A stretch of DNA of 20,349 bases from positions 1 through 20,349 of the forward strand of contig JBGOVA010000059.1 of NCBI GenBank assembly GCA_041477875.1, read 5' to 3'. This document shows, piece after piece, positions 14,547-20,349 of this stretch. How positions within the stretch are numbered: the stretch's first letter is position 1; each line of letters starts with the position of its first letter. The notes below the pieces were generated by a model. It saw nothing but the letters and a program-made list of their open reading frames with translations, was not told the DNA's origin and searched no databases. The translations under genes and the position numbers were made by a program. This DNA comes from SZUA-430 sp041477875. GTDB taxonomy: Bacteria > Pseudomonadota > Alphaproteobacteria > Micropepsales > Micropepsaceae.

Positions 14547-14831
14547 TGGCGACAGATCAGCTCGCCGCGCGCAATCGCAGCAGTCGGCGTGCTGGCGCTT
14601 GTGGCCATTCTAGGGGCGTCAGAAACACCGCAAATGAGCTGAGCACCGGCGGCGGTGCGGCAAAGCGGCAAGGTTGGGGCCGATCCAGCATCGGAAGCGG
14701 CTCGAGTCGGCGCAAATTGGTTCGATATATGTCCAAGAAGGGCAGGGTGTTTCAGGGCTGCCGGCCGAAATTTGGGACCCAGCCGCCTTTTCGGTAAAGG
14801 TTGAAGCGGGCCCCTGCACCCAACCGTCGAC
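14547..14831. other. Intergenic stretch without a recognisable gene
   Basis: About 285 nt between the outer-membrane protein remnant and the YcaQ-type gene. Short open frames exist on both strands, but none has a ribosome site or recognisable protein pattern. An AT-richer patch near 14705-14725 could hold the promoter of the downstream gene. I see no repeat or tRNA. Confidence 0.4.
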
Positions 14832-16064
14832 ATGGCACGTATCAACCGAACCGCACTCATCGGCTCCGACACGCTCTCGCTGAGCGAGGCGCGGCGCGTC
14901 GCCATTCGCGCGCAGGGCTTCGGGCCTGAGCGCGACGGCAGCAAAGCGACGCGCGGAGCCATGCTTCGCACGCTCAGACAGATCGGTCTCTTGCAGCTCG
15001 ACAGCGTCAACGTCCTCGTCCGTTCCCACTATCTGCCGCTCTATTCGCGCCTCGGTCCTTACGAGACCGGCACGCTCGACGCGCTCTCGCATCGCAAGCC
15101 GCGCGCCCTCTTCGAATATTGGGGACACGAGGCTTCGCTGATCCCCGTCGAGTATCATTCGCTCTTTCGCTGGCGGATGGAGCGCGCGAAGAGCGGGCGC
15201 GAGATGTGGGGCGGGCCATCGCGCCTCGCCAAAGAGCGGCCCGGCTTTATCGCTGCGGTTCTGAGCGAGATCGAAGAGCGTGGCCCCATCGGCGCCGGCG
15301 AATTGTCCGATGGCGGACGATCGACCGGAAATTGGTGGGGTTGGAGCGATGGCAAGCGCGCGCTCGAGTATCTGTTCTGGACCGGTCAAGTCACATCGGC
15401 GGGGCGGCGAGGGTTCGAACGGCTCTACGACCTCCCCGAACGCGTCATTCCCCAAGCAGCCCTTGCCGCGCCGTTCCCCGGCGAACAAGTCGCGCAACGC
15501 CGATTGATCGAGCTCGCCGCAAGCGCCTTCGGCGTCGCAACCGAGGCGGAATTGCGCGACTACTTTCGCTTGCCTCTTGCCGACGCGAAGGCGCGCGTCG
15601 CCGAACTGAAGGAGGCGGGCGTGCTGAAGCCGGTATCCGTCGAGGGCTGGAAACAACAGGCCTATCTGCATCGCGACGCGAAGGTGCCTACTGCAGTCTC
15701 GATCTCGACGCATGCGCTGATCTCGCCGTTCGATTCGCTGATCTGGATGCGCCAGCGCACCGATCGCCTCTTCGGCTTCCACTATCGCCTGGCGTTCTAC
15801 ACGCCCAAGCACAAGCGCACGCAAGGCTACTACGTGACGCCGTTCCTCCTCGGCGATCGCCTCGTCGCGCGCGTCGATCTCAAATCCGATCGCAAAGCGG
15901 GCCGTTTGCTCGTGCTCGGCGGACATGCCGAGGCGGGCGTCGACCTCAAGGACGTTGCAACGCCGCTCAAGGCCGAACTCGAACGTATGGCACGGTGGCT
16001 CAGGCTCGAGCGTGTGTCGCTGCGGGGGCGCGGGCATCTCGTGAAGGAGCTCCGCAGGCGCTGA
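14832..16064 (+). CDS. ycaQ: YcaQ/AlkX-family winged-helix DNA glycosylase
   Basis: A 410-residue protein of the HTH_42/YcaQ family, in which E. coli YcaQ and Streptomyces AlkZ unhook DNA interstrand crosslinks and excise bulky N7 adducts. Seen: the opening LSLSEARRVAIRAQGF, the catalytic QxD motif in LLQLDSVNVLVRSHY (QLD at 55-57), LFEYWGHEASLIP, the GWSDGKRALEYLFWTG winged-helix block, and the C-terminal beta region SPFDSLIWMR, ending in RLERVSLRGRGHL. Length fits the family. The ATG at 14832 has no convincing ribosome site, but translation from here covers the conserved N-terminus. It converges on the polyphosphate kinase gene with a 5-nt gap. Confidence 0.88.
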   Translation: MARINRTALIGSDTLSLSEARRVAIRAQGFGPERDGSKATRGAMLRTLRQIGLLQLDSVNVLVRSHYLPLYSRLGPYETGTLDALSHRKPRALFEYWGHEASLIPVEYHSLFRWRMERAKSGREMWGGPSRLAKERPGFIAAVLSEIEERGPIGAGELSDGGRSTGNWWGWSDGKRALEYLFWTGQVTSAGRRGFERLYDLPERVIPQAALAAPFPGEQVAQRRLIELAASAFGVATEAELRDYFRLPLADAKARVAELKEAGVLKPVSVEGWKQQAYLHRDAKVPTAVSISTHALISPFDSLIWMRQRTDRLFGFHYRLAFYTPKHKRTQGYYVTPFLLGDRLVARVDLKSDRKAGRLLVLGGHAEAGVDLKDVATPLKAELERMARWLRLERVSLRGRGHLVKELRRR

Positions 16065-16069
16065 AACTC

Positions 16070-16852
16070 TCAATGCGCCAAAAGATCTTCGGTCAACGCC
16101 TTCTCGCTGAAGCGAAATACGATTTGTGGATCGCACATCAAGAGCTTCTCGTTGCGGCCTTTGTACTCAAGGCAGCTCAAGAGATGGCGAATGACGTTCA
16201 GCCGCGCGATTTTCTTGCTGTCGGCCTTGACCACGTGCCACGGCGCCGCATCGTGGTTCGTGTGCATGAACATCGCGTCGCGCGCTTCCGAGTAGTCCTT
16301 CCATTTCCTGACGGCCGCCGCATCGATCGGACTGATTTTCCATTGCTTGAGCGGATTGGCTTCGCGTTCCGCCAATCGCTCTTTCTGTTCCTTCTTCGAA
16401 ATGTCGAGGTAGTACTTCACAAGCTTGATGCCCGAGCGCGCGAGCATCGCCTCGAATTCCGGCGCCTCGTGCAGGAAGCTTTTGTACTCGCCCTTGTCGC
16501 AAAACCCCATCACCCATTCGACGCCGGCGCGGTTGTACCAAGAGCGGTTGAACAGCACGAACTCGCCGCCCGCCGGCAAATGCGCGACGAAGCGCTGAAA
16601 ATACCACGACGTTCGGTCGCGCTCGGTCGGCTTGCCGAGCGCCACCACGCGCGTGTCGCGCGGACTGAGATGCTCGGTGATGCGCTTGATCGTACCGTCC
16701 TTGCCGGCGCCGTCCCGGCCTTCGACGATGACCGCCAGGCGTTCGCCGTGCGCGATCAAATTGCGCTGAAACTTCACCAGCTGGACCTGCAGCTCGTAGA
16801 GTCGCTTGTCGTAGTCTTTGTCGGAAATATGGTTGCCGTTTTTGTTCGCCAT
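16070..16852 (-). CDS. ppk2: Polyphosphate kinase 2 (PPK2, class I-like)
   Basis: A 260-residue PPK2 that transfers phosphate between polyphosphate and nucleotides; class I enzymes phosphorylate NDPs (ADP or GDP to the triphosphate). Seen: Walker A GRDGAGKD (45-52), the WYFQRFVAHLP block, FNRSWYNRAGVE (101-112) as Walker B region, and the lid EQKERLAERE. A single PPK2 domain of this length is the class I/III pattern. The Walker B position reads Asn rather than the Asp often found; both occur in the family as I recall. I chose ATG 16852 (MANKNGNH) because conservation begins shortly after it. The in-frame ATG at 16903 adds 17 Arg-rich residues without a ribosome site. A terminator for the upstream gene separates the two units. 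Confidence 0.9.
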   Translation of the reverse strand: MANKNGNHISDKDYDKRLYELQVQLVKFQRNLIAHGERLAVIVEGRDGAGKDGTIKRITEHLSPRDTRVVALGKPTERDRTSWYFQRFVAHLPAGGEFVLFNRSWYNRAGVEWVMGFCDKGEYKSFLHEAPEFEAMLARSGIKLVKYYLDISKKEQKERLAEREANPLKQWKISPIDAAAVRKWKDYSEARDAMFMHTNHDAAPWHVVKADSKKIARLNVIRHLLSCLEYKGRNEKLLMCDPQIVFRFSEKALTEDLLAH

Positions 16853-16910
16853 GTCGCGGTCCCAACGTCGAGCGCGTGTTCGCGGGGCCCAAGTTGATCC
16901 CATCGCCGCG

Positions 16911-16943
16911 CAAAGAGAAAGGGGCCGCTATTGAGGCAGCCCC
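16911..16943 (-). terminator. Intrinsic terminator of the HAAS/Sensor protein gene
   Basis: On the minus strand GGGGCTGC, a 7-nt loop and GCGGCCCC form an 8-bp stem (one T-G pair), followed by TTTCTCTTT. It lies 28 nt beyond the stop of the membrane protein gene at 16972 and ahead of the polyphosphate kinase gene. Confidence 0.75.
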
Positions 16944-16971
16944 TGATTGATGGATGTTGCGAGACGTTCAG

Positions 16972-17886
16972 TTATGCGCGCACGAGCAAAGCCTCGGCGA
17001 TTTTGCCGTGGATGAAGCCGATCACGCGCGCCAGATGCAGCGTGAACAGGACGCCGATCAAGCCCACGATCACCACGCCGACCAATCCCGGCGGTGTGTT
17101 CAGCAGCGCGTCGATCTCGGGATAGGCGTCGAGGCGAACGACGTTCTTGCCTGTCGCAAGTTCATAGAAGCCGCCGGCGATCAGCGATCCCGACGTCGCG
17201 CCCAACGTCACCGCGAGCGTGAAATAGATGATGCCGAGCGGCATTTGCAGCAGCATGTAGAACAGCGAACCCCACGTGCGTCCGTCGGCGAGCATGCGCT
17301 TGATGCGCGTCCACACCGAACCGCCGTCCTCTTGCGTCGGCAGACGTCGCGGCATGCGCACGCCCAGCAGCGCTTCGACGACGCGTCCTTCGACCCAACT
17401 GATGACGCGGATGGATCCGATGAAGAGCAGCGCGAAGGGAATGCCGATGATCAGGATGGCAAGCCCGATCGTCAGGCTGACGCCCGTCACCGCCCAGGTG
17501 AAATAGAATATGCCGGTGGCAAGCGACAGCAGCATGTAGATGAGCGCGCCATAGGCTTTCGGATCGACCAGCACACCGAACAGGCCGGGCCCGCTGTCGA
17601 CCGTGGTTTCTTCCTCCGCCCGCGCGGGGAATGGGCTTTTGATCGCTTGTTCCATGGCGATGTACTCCTCGGCCACTTCCTGTGGCGTTCCATAGGTTTC
17701 GACAACGCGCGCTAATACGTGCGCTTCCGACTCTTCCGGTGACTGGGCTTGCTCCGCGCGCAGATATTCTTCCGCGTCGGCGAGAGCGTCTTGGATCAAC
17801 GCCGGCGGCTGGCCGTGCAGACATTTCTTGAGCGCGTCGAGATATGCCTTGATGCTTGCGGGCACGGCGCTGCCGCTCTCAGCCAT
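16972..17886 (-). CDS. HAAS/Sensor-type membrane protein paired with PadR
   Basis: A 304-residue protein. The N-terminal soluble helical part (about 10-85, with KAYLDALKKCL, DALADAEEYLRAE and YGTPQEVAEEYI) looks like a HAAS/DUF1700-type domain. It is followed by two membrane units of the putative Sensor-domain type, each with two or more helices (about 110-165 and 200-250), and a last helix near 275-295. HAAS-domain proteins are typically encoded right after a PadR regulator and are thought to work with it. The ATG at 17886 has GGAGG 5 nt upstream on the minus strand and overlaps the PadR gene by 8 nt, so the pair is co-translated. The two membrane units start similarly (YGALIYMLLSLATGIFYFT and WGSLFYMLLQMPLGIIYFT), which suggests an internal duplication. 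Confidence 0.82.
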   Translation of the reverse strand: MAESGSAVPASIKAYLDALKKCLHGQPPALIQDALADAEEYLRAEQAQSPEESEAHVLARVVETYGTPQEVAEEYIAMEQAIKSPFPARAEEETTVDSGPGLFGVLVDPKAYGALIYMLLSLATGIFYFTWAVTGVSLTIGLAILIIGIPFALLFIGSIRVISWVEGRVVEALLGVRMPRRLPTQEDGGSVWTRIKRMLADGRTWGSLFYMLLQMPLGIIYFTLAVTLGATSGSLIAGGFYELATGKNVVRLDAYPEIDALLNTPPGLVGVVIVGLIGVLFTLHLARVIGFIHGKIAEALLVRA

Positions 17887-18304
17887 TGGCGCCTCCAGCC
17901 CCGACGATGCCGTCGACGAACCCGCGCAAGTCCGACCAAACGCCGCGCCAGGTTTCCAGCGCCTCGCGCCCTGTCGCCGAGATCGCATAGTAGCGCCGCG
18001 GCGGACCCGACAGCGAAACTTCGACCCGGCTCGACAACAGCCCCGCCGCATGGAGGGAACGCAGAACCGGATAGATGGCGCCCTGCTTGAGGAACGACGC
18101 CCCGCCGGCCTTTGCCCCGATCTCTTTGGCAATCTGGTAGCCGTACATCTCCCCACCCGTCCGCTCCAGGAGCGCCAAAAGCACCATCGCGGCGATGCCG
18201 CTATGAAGCTCCTTACGGAACTTTTTTAGGTGCGCTTCGGCCGAGGTCACCGTGTCCTCCCGTAGGGTCGCCGGGGCGACGCCGTCCTCGGTGACACTGT
18301 GCAT
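17879..18304 (-). CDS. PadR-family transcriptional regulator
   Basis: A 141-residue winged-helix PadR regulator. It has the GIAAMVLLALLERTGGEMYG helix, YGYQIAKEI, FLKQGAIYPVLRSLHAAGLL (recognition helix and turn), the wing SGPPRRYYAISATGREALE and a short C-terminal dimerisation helix. PadR proteins usually repress their own operon and respond to a ligand or partner protein. Translation may start at ATG 18304, where no good ribosome site is seen; conservation begins around residue 24, so a later start cannot be excluded. It overlaps the HAAS/Sensor gene by 8 nt. A partial dyad lies immediately upstream at 18309-18327. Confidence 0.85.
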   Translation of the reverse strand: MHSVTEDGVAPATLREDTVTSAEAHLKKFRKELHSGIAAMVLLALLERTGGEMYGYQIAKEIGAKAGGASFLKQGAIYPVLRSLHAAGLLSSRVEVSLSGPPRRYYAISATGREALETWRGVWSDLRGFVDGIVGAGGANG

Positions 18305-18308
18305 GCGG

Positions 18309-18327
18309 TATCATGTAGACGCATATA
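18309..18327. promoter_or_regulatory. Possible PadR operator
   Basis: TATCATGTAGACGCATATA contains the halves TAT-ATG and CAT-ATA facing each other, with one extra C in the left half. It sits 5 nt before the PadR start codon. PadR regulators often bind ATGT/ACAT-type dyads at their own promoter. This is suggestive only. Confidence 0.3.
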
Positions 18328-18516
18328 GTGGGAAGCTCGCACTAGTCAAGCGCTGCAAAGGGTTAATACTACGGGCAAAGGGTTGACGTCACAAAAACGT
18401 GGCCGGCGCGCCACCGCGCGGCGACTTTGACGTGGAGAATTCGCCGCTCAGTTGACCCGGGGCGGTGCGTCGATAGCTTGATTACCAAAAGGTGCAGGCC
18501 CCGGGGGGAAAAAAGC
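18328..18516. other. Intergenic stretch between divergent padR and the exported protein gene
   Basis: About 190 nt with a short direct repeat CAAAGGGTT (near 18356 and 18376) and several TTGAC hexamers (for example near 18383 and 18451) that could be -35 elements. No matching -10 element is convincing. A GGGGGG run near 18502 serves as the ribosome site for the GTG at 18517. Confidence 0.35.
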
Positions 18517-20190
18517 GTGCGCCGTAGAACTCTGCGCCTCTTCGGCGTCCAGCTTGCTTTTGCGCTTTCGCTGCTTGCCCATGCCGCACCGGCGGCAGCG
18601 CAAGACGCCACGGCCTATCGTGTGCTGCGCGACTCCTGGTCCGACGCCGACGAACGGGGATACGGGGAGTTCATCCAAGCGATCGGCAACGCGCAATGCC
18701 GCACGATCGACGCCTGCTTGAAGAGCATAGCGAACCCGTTTTCCCGCTCCGACCCGCCCGGCATTACGTTTCACGCGGACTGCGCCGACCTGCCGTATTT
18801 TTTACGCGCCTACTACGCGTGGAAGCGCGGCTTGCCGTTCTCGTACATCTCGGCGGTCAGCCCCAAGGGCAACACGAGCGACATCCGCTACACCGCGCGC
18901 GGCAACGACATCGCAACGCGGCGCGATATCCTGACGGGCACGACGAGCGGCCTGGACCTGCTTGTCGATCTCAGGAACACGATTTCATCGGCCATGTACC
19001 GGCTGCATCCGGACATGGAAGGGACCGATCTCTATCCTGTGCGCATCGACCGCAAGGCGATCAAGCCGGGCTCGGTGCTCTACGATCCCAACGGCCATTT
19101 GGCCGTGGTCTACCGCGTCGAGGACGACGGGCGCGTTCTCTACATCGACGCCCACCCCGACAATTCGCTGACGCGCGGCACATACGGCCGCAAATTCGTG
19201 CGCTCGTCGCCCGGCATGGGCGCGGGCTTCAAGAACTGGCGGCCGTCCAAACTGACAAATGCGGCGAAGGCGCCCGACGGCACATTCCTCGGCGGCACGG
19301 TGACGTTCGCAAAGAATGCGGACCTGCCGGACTATTCGACCGAACAGTTCTTCGGAAACGTCGCGCGCCCCGCCGATCGGGAATGGGCGAGCGGTAGCTT
19401 CGTCCTCGAAGGTCAGCCCGTCGACTACTACGACTACATGCGCGCGAAGATGGGCGGCGGTTCGCTGGCGTACGAGCCGTTGCAAGAGTTGCGCAACATG
19501 ATGCGCGCGAACTGCGAGGACTTGCGCTATCGCGGCGAAGCCGTCGATCTCGCGATTCAGCGCGGCATCCAATTGAAGCCTCAGCCGTACCGCTTGCCGC
19601 CCAACATTTACGGCACGGAAGGGGAGTGGGAAGAATTCTCCTCGCCCTCGCGCGACGCGCGGCTCAAGACCTCGTTCAAGGAATCGCGCGATCAAGTCCA
19701 GCGCTTCGTCGAATGGCATGCCGCAGGCGATCGGCGCATCGTCTATCAAGGGAGTGATCTCTTGATGGACCTGCTTCTGACCTACGATCAAGAAGCGTCC
19801 GCCTGCACGATCACGTATCTGCGCTCGAACGGCACGCCCGTGCAACTCGGCTATGAAGAGGCGCGCCGGCGCATGTTCTTATTCTCCTTCGATCCATATC
19901 ACTGCATCGAACGCCGCTGGGGCGCGAGCCAGCCGGCTGAACTCATGACCTGTCGCGACGACCCATTCAAATCGGACTGGTACCTAGCCGAGCAAAGTCT
20001 GCGCAATCAGATCGATCGTACCTATGAAGCGCGCATGGACTTTGCGCTGCCGGACCTGAAGCAAGGTCCGGGCCCCGGCCGCGGTATTGCCGCTCCGCCT
20101 GACATCGACACGCGGGGCTACCTGATAGCGGCGATCGCCCAGCGCAACACCATGCGATTGCCGCCGGCACCTGCTCCGGTTTCACACTGA
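18517..20190 (+). CDS. Exported protein of unknown family with a Cys-His-Asp (papain/NlpC-like) pattern
   Basis: A 557-residue protein that starts with a signal peptide (MRRRTLRLFGVQLAFALSLLA, cleavage likely near APAAAQ) and is therefore exported. I do not recognise a named family. The segment TFHADCADLPYFLRAYYAWK has Cys89; DPNGHLAVVYRV has His194; VLYIDAHPDN has Asp211. The order Cys, then His in a G-H-hydrophobic strand, then Asp in the next strand is that of papain-fold enzymes (transglutaminase-like, NlpC/P60). A cysteine peptidase or amidase is a fair guess, not a conclusion. The remaining 340 residues have several conserved-looking Cys (ANCEDLRY, SACTIT, YHCIERRWG). GTG 18517 follows GGGGGGAA and gives a proper signal peptide; an in-frame ATG at 18427 would bury it. 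Confidence 0.7.
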   Translation: MRRRTLRLFGVQLAFALSLLAHAAPAAAQDATAYRVLRDSWSDADERGYGEFIQAIGNAQCRTIDACLKSIANPFSRSDPPGITFHADCADLPYFLRAYYAWKRGLPFSYISAVSPKGNTSDIRYTARGNDIATRRDILTGTTSGLDLLVDLRNTISSAMYRLHPDMEGTDLYPVRIDRKAIKPGSVLYDPNGHLAVVYRVEDDGRVLYIDAHPDNSLTRGTYGRKFVRSSPGMGAGFKNWRPSKLTNAAKAPDGTFLGGTVTFAKNADLPDYSTEQFFGNVARPADREWASGSFVLEGQPVDYYDYMRAKMGGGSLAYEPLQELRNMMRANCEDLRYRGEAVDLAIQRGIQLKPQPYRLPPNIYGTEGEWEEFSSPSRDARLKTSFKESRDQVQRFVEWHAAGDRRIVYQGSDLLMDLLLTYDQEASACTITYLRSNGTPVQLGYEEARRRMFLFSFDPYHCIERRWGASQPAELMTCRDDPFKSDWYLAEQSLRNQIDRTYEARMDFALPDLKQGPGPGRGIAAPPDIDTRGYLIAAIAQRNTMRLPPAPAPVSH

Positions 20191-20210
20191 AGTTGTTCGG
20201 GTTGGATAAC

Positions 20211-20349
20211 TAGAGCATTTTGATCCGACAATGAATCGGAGGGGATTCCCGTAGCGCGCGGGTAGGAGGATTCTGCCTTTGGATCGATTGATTCGGAGGC
20301 AAGGCCATGACGCGGGCTTATTCGATGGATTTGCGCGAGCGGGTAATCG
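20211..20349 (+). mobile_element. Left end of an IS630-family insertion sequence (continues beyond the window)
   Basis: The transposase start at 20307 and a repeat-rich leader mark an IS630-type element. The leader has two imperfect direct copies of a TTT-GATC-GA...TCGGAGG motif (20218-20242 and 20278-20299); the first copy also folds on itself (TCCGA/TCGGA). The exact left terminus cannot be fixed without the right end. IS630 elements insert at TA, and the TA at 20211-20212 (tagagcatt) is a candidate boundary. Confidence 0.6.
20307..20349 (+). CDS. IS630-family transposase, N-terminal fragment cut by the window edge
   Basis: Fourteen codons are visible: MTRAYSMDLRERVI. This is the typical start of IS630-family transposases, the first helix of the N-terminal helix-turn-helix region (AYSxDLRxRVI). 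GGAGG at 20295-20299 with 7 nt spacing supports the start. The catalytic DDE domain lies outside the window. Confidence 0.75.
   Translation, partial: MTRAYSMDLRERVI

Noticed and set aside
15119..16897. A 592-codon plus-strand frame across the YcaQ and PPK2 genes, and a 505-codon minus-strand frame at 14619-16136
   Set aside because: Both are out-of-frame or antisense shadows of two genes with strong family motifs; the first even reads across the convergent junction.
1..20349. CRISPR array, tRNA, rRNA or riboswitch
   Set aside because: No regularly spaced repeats, no tRNA cloverleaf with CCA-type end, no rRNA signature and no known riboswitch core were found on reading both strands. A covariance-model search was not possible here.

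Overview
The window looks like a piece of an alphaproteobacterial chromosome, probably Hyphomicrobiales-like. It is GC-rich and densely coded, uses Shine-Dalgarno starts and ATGA stop/start overlaps, carries FixK/FNR-type boxes, and ends in an IS630-type transposase. The assignment to an organism is an inference from gene types and composition; no rRNA or tRNA gene is present to fix it.

Left part (1-8651, all + strand). The window opens on the stump of an ABC-transporter ATPase cut off at its P-loop. A glucoamylase-like protein follows, then a beta-CASP metallo-beta-lactamase hydrolase (probable RNase), a divergent PRPP synthetase and an archaeal-type (type II) glyceraldehyde-3-phosphate dehydrogenase. 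After these comes a tight unit of a YHS-domain metal protein, a Cu+-type P1B ATPase with an unusual CPD motif, and a PfkB sugar-phosphate kinase whose start codon overlaps the ATPase stop.

Middle part (8662-14831). A membrane protein (minus) and a D-2-hydroxyacid dehydrogenase (plus) flank a perfect FNR/FixK palindrome. Between the palindrome and the dehydrogenase lies the 3' end of a degraded PEP synthase gene. Next come a Met-rich periplasmic Spy/CpxP-like gene broken by a frameshift, a short-form alpha-glucan phosphorylase, a small membrane-anchored periplasmic protein behind a second FNR/FixK box, an exported SnoaL-like protein, and the 3' remnant of an outer-membrane protein gene.

Four FixK/FNR-type boxes (TTGA-N6-T/GCAA) stand before transcription units. 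Three of them have their centre 60-64 nt before the predicted start codon. I read 1-14371 as mostly a low-oxygen survival island: storage glucan mobilisation (phosphorylase, glucoamylase-like), lower glycolysis (PfkB, type II GAPDH), fermentation (D-lactate-type dehydrogenase), nucleotide/ribose salvage (RNase-like hydrolase, PRPP synthetase) and copper handling. The proteobacterial low-oxygen-activated loci are a similar idea. At least three genes here are decayed (PEP synthase, Spy-like, outer-membrane protein), so the island seems to be eroding.

Right part (14832-20349) differs in character and has no FixK boxes. It holds a YcaQ-family DNA glycosylase, a class I-type PPK2 polyphosphate kinase, a PadR regulator overlapping a HAAS/Sensor-type membrane protein (a regulatory pair), an exported protein of unknown family with a Cys-His-Asp pattern, and the left end of an IS630-family insertion sequence running off the window.
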